Source: Priapulus caudatus
Taxonomy: Eukaryota; Priapulida; Priapulimorpha; Priapulimorphida; Priapulidae
Direction of reading: 5' to 3'
DNA length: 20,826 nt
NCBI RefSeq assembly: GCF_000485595.1
Contig: NW_014577825.1
Span: 128,290-149,115, forward strand
Shown: positions 1 to 8,757 of the stretch, piece by piece
Layout: every line of letters starts with the position of its first letter
Numbering within the stretch: the stretch's first letter is position 1
The notes under the pieces: model-generated
What the model saw: the letters and a program-made list of their open reading frames with translations, nothing else
Told to the model about the DNA's origin: nothing
Databases searched by the model: none
Program-made: the position numbers and the translations under genes

Positions 1-473
1 GTAGAAGCTTAAAGATTGCCTCACGATGATTTCCGTTGACGCATACAGGACGGTTAGCGATGTTTCCCGTTGACACGCAAAGGACGGTCGACGATGTATA
101 ATGCCGTGGAAGCGTAAAGGACGCCTCACGATGCCGTAGAAGCTTAAAGATTGCCTCACGATGATTTCCGTTGACGCGTACAGGACGGTTAGTGATGTTT
201 CCCGTTGATGCGTAAAGGACGGTCGACGATGTCTAATGCCGTGGAAGCGTAAAGGACGCCTCACGATGCCGTAGAAGCTTAAAGATTGCCTCACGATGAT
301 TTCCGTTGACGCGTACAGGATGGTTAGCGATGTTTCCCGTTAACGCGAAAAGGACGGTCGACGATGTCTAATGCCGAGGAAGCGTAAAGGACGCCTCACG
401 ATGCCGTAGAAGCTTAAAGATTGCCTCACGATGATTTCCGTTGATGCGTACAGGACGGCCGGCGATGTTTTCC
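1..473 (+). repeat. 135-bp tandem repeat, about 3.5 units
   Basis: Units start at 1, 136, 271 and 406, each beginning GTAGAAGCTTAAAGATTGCC, exactly 135 bp apart. Within a unit there are four related sub-repeats of about 30, 34, 34 and 37 bp. Each has a core resembling CCGTTGACGCGTAAAGGACG and ends in CGATG. The unit therefore seems to have arisen by amplification of a roughly 34-bp ancestor followed by duplication of the four-mer. The last unit runs into a divergent sub-repeat that forms the hairpin at 474-498. Units are contiguous, with no unique spacers. Confidence 0.93.
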
Positions 474-498
474 GTCGACCATCAGTGGGATGGTCGAC
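474..498. other. 10-bp-stem hairpin in LTR
   Basis: GTCGACCATC and GATGGTCGAC are perfect inverted arms around a 5-nt loop. In the right-hand copy (20290-20314) the loop-proximal part of the left arm has changed, leaving 8-bp arms. It could be a structural or protein-binding element at the edge of the tandem array; function is inferred only from symmetry. Confidence 0.7.
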
Positions 499-1140
499 GA
501 GATAAATGACACGAAAGCAGCAAGAAGTAGTCACAGATGTACAAGGAAAAGTTCAACACAGAGAAGAAAGACTTGTTACTAATGTAAATAAGCGGCGTCA
601 ATATGCTGGATCAACCAGAAGTATCCTGTCTAGGATGTAAAGACTTTGTTAGTGTTGGACTACATCTGTAATCGCCTAGAACAAGTAGGATTCCGTACTA
701 GGAATCCAAGGAGTCATGCTAAAAGCTAGAGAACCAAGAGCAACAGGTGTTTACACAGCTCTGTTAGCGTTCAACTAGTGTGACTCGTATTGGTCAGCCT
801 TACGTATAGCTGGAAGCAATTAACACCTAGTGTCGCTTCGTAAACGCTCACTACAGAAGATACTAATACAAGGGAACATGTTAAGCGATGCCACATTTAC
901 CGCCAAGATTGCCTGGGTTAAGTACGTGACTTTCAACACCAATACCCATAAGAAGCAGCTGGCATCTTGCCAAGGCATCAAAAATAGAACGCGCGTGACG
1001 TTGGCCACGCCCCTGTCCATTGTGTACGAGTGAGTTGCTGTCAACATAAGTTCTTCAGAAAGAATCAGAGCAGGACAGTCGTTTCCGCTCATCGCTGAAC
1101 AGTGCAATAGATCTTCATCACTAAGTAGAGAAGCCTTAGG

Positions 1141-2997
1141 ATGACGATAGGTGCGCCTACCCTGCTGGAGGAAGAGGAGACCACCCTCAGTAGTATGTCC
1201 TCATCAGGAAGCTCTTCAGAGGAGGAAGAGGAGGCGGAAACACCAACCGTGAGTAAGGAAGGTACGTCAGGGACTGACGGTAGCGTTGCACTTGCGGAGG
1301 GAGGACCCCCTGTACTTGTACAGGGCGCATCCCCCACCCTGACACAGAAGTCAGTACCATTCCCGGTTGGAATGATCGTACCACCGGATGATTCCTTTAA
1401 AATAGGAACGTGCGATTTGGAGGAGCGCATGGAGAAGGCCAGGAACACGGATCTTCCCACGGATGCCTTCTTATGCTTTTTGGAAGACCCAAAAGCGTCT
1501 CTATCCGACGCACCAACGGAGTAGGTGATTCCCTGCAGCCAGCAGCTGAAGAGGAAGCCGTCCAAGGTGGACAGGCAGGCCAAACAGAAGGCTACACGGG
1601 GAGAAACAGAGCAGAGAGAGTCCCTCGACCAGGAGACAATCCCGTCGAGGCCGTCATCTCCCGCAGGGACCCTGACTATGGAGCAGGCCGTGAAGTCTAC
1701 TCCGCTAGAATCAGACGTGAAGGAGTTGTCAGGGACAACTCAGCCGTCGACCACTGGGTCGACCGCAACACCTCCACACTCCGTACCAGCCGCAACGCCG
1801 TCGACCATGGGGTCGACCGCAGCCGCAACGTCGTCGACCATAGGGTCGACCACGACTACAACGAAGGATAGGCCTTCAGTTGTCATTGAAATGGAGCTCT
1901 CGACCACGGATAGGCCGTCGACAGAGCCAGCCTTGGTGTCCCCCGTACGGACCCGGGCTATTCAACAGCCACTAATGAAGTTGACTGTACCAATCACTCC
2001 ACTCAGTGAGAGAGTACTGAGCACTCTCAGTAAGAGAAGGAGTATTACCTGTCCAGACAAGGACACAGACAGTGAGCCAGGGGCCACTTCGGACACACCT
2101 ACGTGGGACCTAACCCCCACGCAGTGGGCTACATTGCCGGGACATAAGATACGGGAGCTGCTGCTCCGTCAACATGGACCACGGCTACCAGGAATCGCTC
2201 CAGAGGAGCCGAAAAGTCCTGCGGAAGAGAGCAGTGACAGTGAGATCCCACCATCGGGAACGCCTGGAGGCGCCCGACTCAAGCCCTCACATAAGCGTTG
2301 GACCCTGCAAAGATGCACAGACGCCCGCTTAAATACTTCCCTACCCACGCCAGAGAATGACGACGTGGATACCCTCCTCCTCTCGCCAGAAGGTGGCGAG
2401 AGGTTATCCTCAGGGAGCTCATCTGAGCAGGAGGAAGACGATGACGAGCAAGCGGCTCGTGAATGTGAAGATTGGGGAGAATGTCGACCTCCGCCACATG
2501 GCACGCCGTGGAAATCGACGCCTCGAGATGTGACAGTACATGTCAAGTACCCGCCATCTCCGAAGGCCCTGTGTGCGGTGGTATCCCCGCAATGGAAGGG
2601 ATGCACTCTGACACCCCCGCCAACACCGCCTCCCGCACGACCTCCATCGCCTGAACCCTCCGGGGATGAGTCGAACTGGATGCCTTACGTTCCGTCCGGC
2701 CATGAAAGGTCGGCGGACAGGAGAAGATCCCCTGATCGGGAGGAGTGGCAAAATGTTAATAAGAGGAAGAACCCCGACCAGCGATGCAGAGAAGTGAGAC
2801 GCAAGGACCGGGAGGAGGAAGATGAACGCCAGAACGTTCATAGGAGTAGGTCCCAGTCAGAGTCCACCGGCTGGCAGGCAGTCCGGTTGGACCACCGGGA
2901 CAATAAGCGATCGAAGAAACGCTCTGCTTCTCCCACTAATCCGGCTAGTTACGCCGCCTGTCTACGCAAGCTACGGTACCCCCGGGCTACCATGTGA
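1141..2997 (+). CDS. Element A ORF1, gag-position, low-complexity protein with one in-frame UAG
   Basis: One reading frame is open from ATG 1141 (upstream in-frame stop at 1126) to TGA 2995-2997, except for a single TAG at 1522-1524. Without that stop it would be about 617 residues. The N-terminus has acid runs alternating with serine (EEEE, SSSGSSSEEEEE). The middle is Thr/Ser-rich with a repeated ST-x-GST motif encoded by hairpins. Further on come an SSGSSSEQEEDDDE acid patch, a proline run near residues 480-500, and a basic, Arg/Ser-rich tail with repeated WQxV/RQNV-plus-basic motifs. I see no CCHC knuckle or capsid major-homology region, so Gag identity rests on position alone. The composition suggests an intrinsically disordered nucleic-acid-binding protein. 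The TAG may be a nonsense mutation or a recoded stop. Confidence 0.6.
1746..1850. repeat. Three GTCGAC hairpins inside ORF1
   Basis: Three 18-bp segments (1746-1763, 1800-1817, 1833-1850) each have the form GTCGACC-N4-GGTCGAC: perfect 7-bp arms with a tetranucleotide centre. They encode the repeated Ser-Thr-x-Gly-Ser-Thr peptide. The same GTCGAC arms build the LTR hairpin at 474-498, linking LTR and ORF1 by sequence motif. Confidence 0.8.
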
Positions 2998-3692
2998 TGA
3001 GCCCGGCAGACTGGGAGACCATGCAGTCTCGTACCATAACAGCTGATAAGGCCTTGGAAACGGCCCAGGCTGCACTCACGAGCGAACGTGCTCGCAATGC
3101 CAATCTGCGAAAGCAGATGATAGTGGCTACACAGCAAATGGCTGATAGACCGACCGAGGTTCGGGAAGGACCGGTTTGCCAAAACAAGGATGGCACCTAC
3201 CAAATGAACGTGCTTTCCCACCATGAAACGGCCTCGGTATTAGCACAAAAATGGGGAGTGCCGACCATGAGAATGGCGGCGTCCCTAGTGGAGGCGTGGG
3301 AAAAGACGCGCAAGAAAGGACGATGTCACTGTCCACAGTGCGCCAAAGCGCCCCAAACACTACCATTCAGATCGTGGTGTAGGTTCCGGAAGAGGGAACG
3401 GGGCTCCGCCGAACAACCAGGAGAAAGCAGGTGGTGGATAGCGGAGCTAGATATGGTAGTAAAAGAAAGCACTGCCGCTTGGAACAAGACAAAGGAGGAG
3501 GAGGCAAAGCACGTAAAGGAAGACTCTAAGAAAGGAGCAAGCACTGCCTCACCGGCCACAGGGTCGTGTCCCAGCTGGGACCCCCTGGTGGCAGGCGCAT
3601 CATCCAGGATGGATGTCGATGCGCCTCTCCTCTCCAGATCACCGTCACCACAGGATATGGTGATCGACTCGGATGCGACCGAGGAGGGCTGA
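2997..3692 (+). CDS. Element A ORF2, unrecognised 231-residue protein
   Basis: The ATG at 2997-2999 overlaps the TGA of the preceding ORF by one base (TGATG), an arrangement suited to termination-reinitiation. The first ~50 residues (ADKALETAQAALTSERARNA and following) are likely helical or coiled-coil. Around residues 110-125 there is a short Cys/His cluster (GRCHCPQC) followed by basic residues, possibly half of a metal site but not a retroviral CCHC knuckle. The C-terminal third is Lys/Glu-rich, then Ser/Pro/Asp-rich. I do not recognise the family. Its position after ORF1 suggests a second structural or nucleic-acid-binding protein of element A. The frame is open for its full length, which contrasts with the broken pol relics elsewhere in the window. 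Confidence 0.6.
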   Translation: MSPADWETMQSRTITADKALETAQAALTSERARNANLRKQMIVATQQMADRPTEVREGPVCQNKDGTYQMNVLSHHETASVLAQKWGVPTMRMAASLVEAWEKTRKKGRCHCPQCAKAPQTLPFRSWCRFRKRERGSAEQPGESRWWIAELDMVVKESTAAWNKTKEEEAKHVKEDSKKGASTASPATGSCPSWDPLVAGASSRMDVDAPLLSRSPSPQDMVIDSDATEEG

Positions 3693-5056
3693 TCATTGGT
3701 CATGAATAGACCTTGCAGCAGTTGCTGCCTTTATAATGTTATCCAGTTGGATTTTCATTTTTATAGCCTCGCCGTTGCGACCTGTTGGTGCGGCCCGATA
3801 TATTCCGGTCGTAGGCTAAGGAATTAAATATATTCCACCAATCATGCACGGAGTCAATCCCTAAAATAATTACGTTAGGTTTCTATTGACCGTACCAACT
3901 CACGGACCCCGCCGCGAGAAGCCATGGGCTTCAAAGACCGTGTTGCTACTGCAGAAGAGAGCACGGCATGCTCCACACGTAAGAGCTGAGCACAATCCGG
4001 ACGTCAATTCCGAAGAACGGCCTTGAATAGCGCCAGGAGGCGCGGCAATGTACCCATTAGGAATGGATGTAACCGCCACACGTTAGTGGCCACGGAACCG
4101 CTAGTGTCGACTAGCATGGGGCTACGCTAAGGAAGCGTTGCGTATGGAAGCGCCCCTATATAGAAGACGATTCCGGACAACTTCGCCAGCCAGATTAAGG
4201 AGCTATTAACTTCGCGGGACCAGCAGAGATCCTCAACGGGACACCGATCTCCATGAGACACGTATGCGGCTTCAACCAGGTTGAGTGCGGATCGGCACTC
4301 CTTTTACCCATGACGTGGAGGCTACCTTATTGTTGTTGCTGTCTATGGTGCTTGAACAGTAAGCCTGTGTAAGTAGAGTGTTTGTGCCGGTTAGGAACGA
4401 GTACTTGTAAATATGTTAGTAGTCATATTATGTGTTCTTGGCATCCCGTGCTATCGGAGCTATACCAGCGTTCGCACGGTAGGGTGAAGCCTTTATAAGT
4501 GTCAGAGGACGCTTCTGCTTCTATCCGAGATGTCTGGGTGACCACTTCATGGTCCACCTACTTACCTTGTTCATTAAGTGTGGTTTTGACTTGCAGTAAT
4601 GTTAACCGCTAAACACATATGTTGTTGCACGGGGGGTAGCGGCCGTGATTTCGCTTGTAGTCTTGTTGTTCGTACTCGTTGCCTACTCTTAATGGTAAGC
4701 GGTGTTTACAATAACCCGGTCCGAATCCTGGTCTGGTGGTTATTACCGCATTGTAGTTCGTGATCGTGCACTTTCAAGGTTAATCAGAGCCTTAAAACAA
4801 AAAAGTACACAACGCAAGGTACTCTATTAATCACTCCTTGCGACTCGCGTTGCACCCTTTTCATTGCTCAAGGAGCTGGTGCCGTAAATTTTTTTTTACT
4901 CGGTGAACGCATAAGCCTTCCGCTTATGAGTCGTGTGCACTTTCATTGATATTGAGGGTGTGCTCTACATGGTGTTTGTGTTTGTGAATCTCACCAGAAC
5001 CATCCTGTATCAGGGCGTTTACGATTGGTTGCAGGGCCAGTCGAGGACGCCTGGAT
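3693..5056. other. Long stretch without coding signal
   Basis: I find no convincing ORF on either strand. Base composition in 3700-4300 resembles element A and may be its untranslated interior. From about 4330 it becomes more T-rich. A TATA-like TATATAG lies at 4157-4163 with no supported transcript. Short inverted repeats occur (CGCAAGG/CCTTGCG near 4815-4845 and CATAAG/CTTATG near 4910-4927). The right part must belong to the interior of whatever element owns the LTR at 5071-5272. Confidence 0.5.
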
Positions 5057-5070
5057 GGAGAAGGGGGGAG
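5057..5070 (+). other. Polypurine tract
   Basis: Fourteen uninterrupted purines (GGAGAAGGGGGGAG) lie immediately before a TGTGAC LTR start, the usual site for plus-strand DNA priming in LTR retroelements. It gives the orientation of the adjacent LTR as + strand, opposite to gypsy fragment B. Confidence 0.6.
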
Positions 5071-5272
5071 TGTGACTGTGTTAGTCCTGATGCAGTTCTG
5101 GTTCTTGCTCATTTACTAAACGTTAACTATGTGGAAACATCTAACCTTATTTTCACGGTAGCGTCATAGCGTCGATGGCCTATTACTATAGTTGGTGAAT
5201 GTAATTGCATTCCTCAGCTCTTTCGGCACTCGGCAGTGACGTCACTGCCTTTAATCCCTTTAATAAGTCACA
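5071..5272 (+). mobile_element. Candidate 3' LTR, 202 bp, TGTGAC...GTCACA
   Basis: The segment begins TGTGAC and ends GTCACA, perfect 6-bp inverted termini of the TG...CA type. It is preceded by a purine tract and directly abuts the broken end of a gypsy integrase at 5273. A 5' partner LTR is not visible to the left, and there is no matching target duplication across it, so it is the 3' remnant of a truncated + strand element rather than a clean solo LTR. It contains an 18-bp perfect palindrome centred on a CRE (5232-5249). Confidence 0.6.
5232..5249. promoter_or_regulatory. 18-bp palindrome with CRE core
   Basis: GGCAGTGACGTCACTGCC is a perfect palindrome centred on TGACGTCA, the consensus site of CREB/ATF bZIP proteins. 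Its place inside an LTR fits an enhancer element; binding is inference. Confidence 0.55.
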
Positions 5273-6695
5273 TGACTTTGCATGTTGCGGTAGGAATGCG
5301 TGTTGCAGTACGTCTCGCAAACAGTCTCTGAACTGGTGATCCCATCTCGTCGTCTCTCGGGGTATTCCTTACGGTTAGTAATGCGAGGTATGGGTCAGTT
5401 CGTGCTGCTTGGCACTTCTTCAGCATTTGCTGTGCAGTTCCCACTGCCTTCTCGACCAGTCCATTTGTCTGTGAATGGGTGGGTGATATCGTTTTATGGA
5501 CAAATCCATACGTATCCGCAAACTGTCTCCATTCTCCACCATTCCATGGAGGTCCGTTGTAACCCGAGCTGGTATTCCATGGGTGCTGAACCACTTCTTC
5601 GTCTGCTTGATTACAGCTGATCCATCTGTTGTCATCATTCTCTCCATCTCAAAGTATTCGGAGTAGTAGTCAATGCAAATCAGCCATTTGCTCTGAAGAC
5701 AGTCAAACAGATCCATTCCTACATGTTCCCATGGTCTTGTTGGTATTGGCATTGGCATCAGGGGTTCCTTCTGCTGTCGGGCTCTGTGTTCTTGACACGG
5801 TCCACATCGAGAAATTGTATCTTCTATCTGTTTGTTAATCCCTGGCCAGTAAAGGAGGTCTCTTGCCAACTGTTTGGTCTTTACCATTCCTTGATGGGCA
5901 GCATGTAACATCTCGATGGCTGTTGTCCTCATTGTCTGTGGTATCACGATTCTTGTTCCCTTGAAAGCTACTCCATCCACGATGTTCATTTCATCTCGAA
6001 AGTCATGATACGCTGCGATTCTCGGATCAAGTTTTCTCTTGTCCTCGGGCCATCCTGACGGCGATTTCACAATGTGGCTCAGTAATTTCAGCTCAGAATC
6101 TTGTTCAGTTTCTCTTCTGATCTGTTCCATCCTTGGAGAGCTTGTCTGTTGTACGATATTTAATTCTTCCAATCTTGTTAGAAAAATGTCTTCTCCAGTA
6201 AGGATTGGACCTGGTTCGTTGACGTGCGCACGGCTCAGTGCATCTGCAACTGGAATTTCTGTTCCCTTCTTGTGCACTAAGGTAAAGTCGTATCTTTGTA
6301 GTCTCATCCTCATCTTCTGTAAACGGAGTGGAACTTGATGTAATGGCTTCTGAAAGATTCTGATCAGGGGCAAATGGTCTGTCTCGACAGTGACATCTGT
6401 CCGTCCGTACACGTATGTGTGGAATTTCTTGAATGCAAACACGATTACCAACAATTCCTTCTCAATCTGTGCATACGCGTATTCAGCGGTTGTCAATGCC
6501 TTGGACCCATATGCCACTCGTCGCTGATCTTGCAACAGGACACATCCTATTCCGGATTGACTGGCGTCTCCTGGTGCGGATGTGATGCCCATTGGCAATC
6601 TTCTGTACCGAAATCTACCGAAGAGTGTGTTGAAGACTGTGTAGTCATTGGAGCGTTCGTCTAGCTGTAGCTGGAAATATCCTTGATTCGCATCT
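5273..6695 (-). pseudogene. Ty3/gypsy element B: RT stump, RNase H, integrase
   Basis: Reading leftward from 6695, the protein starts inside RT (DANQGYFQLQLDE; RRLPMGITSAP). At about 6568 it jumps straight into RNase H (DASQSGIGCVLLQ, catalytic E in EKELL, TDHLPL). The RT palm with its YxDD box, the thumb and the connection are therefore missing, although the frame stays open. The integrase follows: an HHCC zinc module (LHAAHQG ... CGPC) and the core with the first Asp in VGMD and the second in VTTD. A frameshift right after VTTD, near 5551, moves the rest, including the catalytic Glu in NGLVEKAV (about 5453), into another frame. Homology stops near 5283, so the integrase C-terminal module is absent. 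The motifs recall Mag/CsRN1-type gypsy elements. It is clearly dead, and a different family from fragment C, because both contain the same RT region with different sequence. Confidence 0.9.
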
Positions 6696-6696
6696 N
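6696..6696. other. Single ambiguous base at a sequence junction
   Basis: An N sits exactly where gypsy fragment B stops and unrelated AT-rich sequence begins. It may mark a contig join or an unresolved base. Confidence 0.7.
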
Positions 6697-7149
6697 CGTG
6701 CACAAAAAATCCGAAATTATTATTTTTTAATTACTTCATTTAAAACGCACGTCATTGCAATTACTTTGATTGCCATACTTATATCAAAATGCAAAGATTT
6801 AGATTTAACAGCAACATATGAATCTGTATTCGCAGTATCACTGAAACTGTTGCTACAGCTTCTATCTTCGGATTTATTAAGCCTTACCTGTACAGCATTA
6901 CTTGCAGTAGCAGTTGAGCGTCGCCCATAACTATCAGTGTCTCCAACGTTGGCGAAAGTCTCATTTCCCCACTCAGTATCTCGCTCTCTGCCGGCGATCT
7001 GCAAACATTTCTAAGATTACTTCTTCTATAGATATTGACATTTTGATGCAGACTTCAGAAAACTTTCAAAATTACTCAGACATTCAGTCACATGGGGATT
7101 AGATAGGTAACAGTGACAGTCAGTCGAACACTGGTAGCCTAAAATCAAC
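6697..7149. other. AT-rich stretch, unassigned
   Basis: No homology recognised. A 94-codon open frame on the - strand (6720-7004) has no family features and I do not consider it supported as a gene. The segment may be the 5' region of the LINE that follows, or unique flanking DNA. Confidence 0.35.
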
Positions 7150-7398
7150 GTCAGGGGCGGGATATGGACGGGACGGCGACCTCCATTTTGGTGGCTCCGC
7201 TGTCTGCATGTAAAGGATGTTGCCTTCAAGCATATTAGAGTAAAGAAGGATGTGCACCCAGCTGTTAGAAGAGAATGGAAGAGGCTGTTTGATGCAGAGA
7301 AAGCAGAGAAAGAGAAAGCTGGAAACGTCGGTCACACCATAGTTTTCGACAAGAGAAGAAGAGTGTTGATGAGGGATAACGACATCATCGATAGTTGA
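7150..7398 (+). pseudogene. LINE ORF1 C-terminal fragment
   Basis: The frame ending at TGA 7396-7398 reads through AFKHIRVKKDVHPAVRREWK, a Lys/Glu-rich helix, then VFDKRRRVLMRDNDIIDS. The pattern (basic helix, then D-K-x-R strand and a terminal acidic strand) resembles the C-terminal nucleic-acid-binding domain of LINE ORF1 proteins. The upstream part is missing or unrecognisable. Its stop overlaps the first codons of the ORF2 frame, a typical compact LINE junction. Assignment rests on pattern and on position directly before an endonuclease. Confidence 0.6.
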
Positions 7399-8096
7399 AA
7401 ACCGTCGGTTTTCTGAATAAGCGGGACAATCATTTAACAATTGTGTCATGGAATATTAACACTGTTCATAATAAGCTAGAGAATCCCAAAGTGTACTCCT
7501 TTTTATGTTCTGCAGATATCATTTGTTTGAATGAAGTGAAAACTTCTGTACATTTTTCGATGCCTGGTTATACTTGCTACATAAGTGCTGGAGTGTTTAC
7601 TCATCGTGGCGGTTGTGCTGTACTGATGAAAAATTACCTGATTGCAGATTTGGAATCTGTAGTGAGAGAAGAGATGGACATGATATTATCTCGACTGAAG
7701 TCTGTACCTAACACATCATTCATTTGTTGCTACATTCCCCCATATGACTCTCCATATTTCGATTTGAGTATACTTGCAAAACTGAATAGCTATATTAAAG
7801 AGGAGGATCACAATTTTGTCAATATCGGAGACCTGAATTGCCGATTTTCCGATGAACGTAATAAATTTTTGTGTGACAAGCCTGTAGAGCTAGGGTTAAG
7901 CTATGGAATTGCTCAAGACCCAGCTATTGTACCGAATAGCAATGCTAGGCATTATATTGGTGTCCTTGGTGAATTGGTGTTAGTGAACAATTTAATTACA
8001 AAAGATAATGCATTTCCAGGTGACCTCACGTTTAAAAAGGGGCAGGAACTGGATCTCAGAGTTAGATGTACGAATTGTGTCTACAGTGTTGATTAA
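7395..8096 (+). pseudogene. LINE ORF2 apurinic-like endonuclease (EEP domain)
   Basis: This nicks target DNA for target-primed reverse transcription. Visible motifs in order are TIVSWNINT (metal/catalytic Asn), CLNEVKT (catalytic Glu), GGCAVLMK, ICCYIPP and VNIGDLNCRF (GD-x-N active site). No ATG opens the frame; the open stretch begins with TTG at 7395 inside the ORF1 stop, so initiation probably used reinitiation or an upstream start now lost. The frame ends prematurely at 8096. The expected S-x-LD region of the endonuclease tail continues in the next frame (ISELDVRIVSTVLIN near 8050), showing a frameshift near 8045. About 230 residues, close to the normal domain length. Confidence 0.85.
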
Positions 8097-8219
8097 CAGT
8101 ATTACAAAGTTTAAAGTTCACAGGCACCTATTGAAGCTCAGTTTGACTTTGGTTCAATGTCGAGGCTCGCTGCTATACAACAGTAGGTCGCAAGATCGGC
8201 AGAGCTCGGTTCACATGCG

Positions 8220-8757
8220 GTGTGTGATAGAAATTCGAATCAGCGTGATTCATATAAACAGATCAACTTGGCTTCTTTAAACAAGCAGGCATTTTCCACT
8301 CGAATTAGCTCTGTAGATCCACCAAGCATTACTGATGATTGTGACAATACAATTTTGGCAATAAATGAAATTATGCGGGAATGTGCAAAGGATTGCAAAG
8401 AGAGGGTTGAGCACAAAGTTGACAATGTGAATATGGGGAGTAGATGGGATAGGATCCTTAAAGAGAATGATTCAAAAACCATATGGAAGGCTATTAACTG
8501 GAAGGGTAGTGTGTGCGAATCCTCCAACACCAATGTGCAGGAACCCTCTGAGGTGGATTTTAAGATGCACTTCGAAGCATTATTGTTGCCTCAAAATGAG
8601 AACCATGACTTGTTCGCCCAGTGTGAGGGGCCATATGTCCCAATCCTTGATGACCCCATAGACTGTGCAGAAGTACAATTAGCAGTAAACTGTGCAAAAG
8701 GAGGTGTGAGTGTTGGTCCATCTGGAATCCCTCCAGGGTTATTAAAACCACCGACTT
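8220..8757 (+). pseudogene. LINE ORF2 linker and first RT segment
   Basis: After a second frame break near 8200, the frame reads a helical linker (DSKTIWKAINWKGSV; VDFKMHFEALL). It then reaches VPILDDPIDCAEVQLAVNCA and VGPSGIPPGLLK, which correspond to the start of a LINE RT finger region (normally AIKSLKNGKSPGPDG-like). The RT catalytic blocks, including F/YADD, are absent because homology ends near 8757. It belongs to the same copy as the endonuclease upstream. Confidence 0.72.

Larger units (their letters stand above)
1..1010 (+). mobile_element. Left LTR-like terminal repeat of element A (partial)
   Basis: This segment recurs at the right end of the window at a constant offset of 19,816 bases; from 271 onward the two copies align without a single gap to the window end. 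By eye I count about 24 mismatches over 740 bp. It is followed by gag-position ORFs, and its partner is preceded by a gypsy integrase C-terminus, which is the layout of an LTR retrotransposon. The left end lies outside the window. The right end lies between 1010 and the ATG at 1141, because the partner copy is cut by the window edge. I see no convincing tRNA primer-binding site between 1011 and 1140. The alternative is a segmental duplication unrelated to LTRs. Confidence 0.72.
7150..8757 (+). mobile_element. CR1/Jockey-like LINE, 5' half only
   Basis: The ORF1 tail, the ORF2 endonuclease and the first RT segment are in the correct order on the + strand, and the sequence then stops abruptly near 8757. 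Ordinary LINE insertions are truncated at the 5' end; this one lacks its 3' end. It was therefore cut by later rearrangement or by whatever occupies 8758-9035. An unrelated-looking LINE 3' end lies at 15403-15982. Confidence 0.82.

Noticed and set aside
1-473. Repeats resembling a CRISPR array
   Set aside because: Units are contiguous, 135 bp long and without unique spacers, in a eukaryotic context. The 20-bp array at 15267 is likewise a plain minisatellite.
340-534. 64-codon - strand frame across the tandem repeat, also present in the right copy
   Set aside because: It follows from repeat sequence that happens to lack stops, and is conserved only because the LTR is duplicated.
820-1107. Open frames on both strands at the end of the LTR (95 and 67 codons)
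   Set aside because: Overlapping antisense frames inside an LTR with no recognisable motif; conservation is explained by the near identity of the two copies.
1410-1871. 153-codon + strand frame overlapping ORF1
   Set aside because: It is a shadow of the longer 1141-2997 frame, with repetitive Arg/Asp-rich translation produced by the GTCGAC repeats.
2169-2841. Several 70-145 codon - strand frames under ORF1
   Set aside because: Antisense shadows of a GC-rich coding region, with no domain features.
7150-7166. CAGGGGCGGGATATGG, similar to the hAT terminal repeat at 11760
   Set aside because: Only the first nine bases agree, there is no inverted partner nearby, and it merges into the LINE ORF1 frame.
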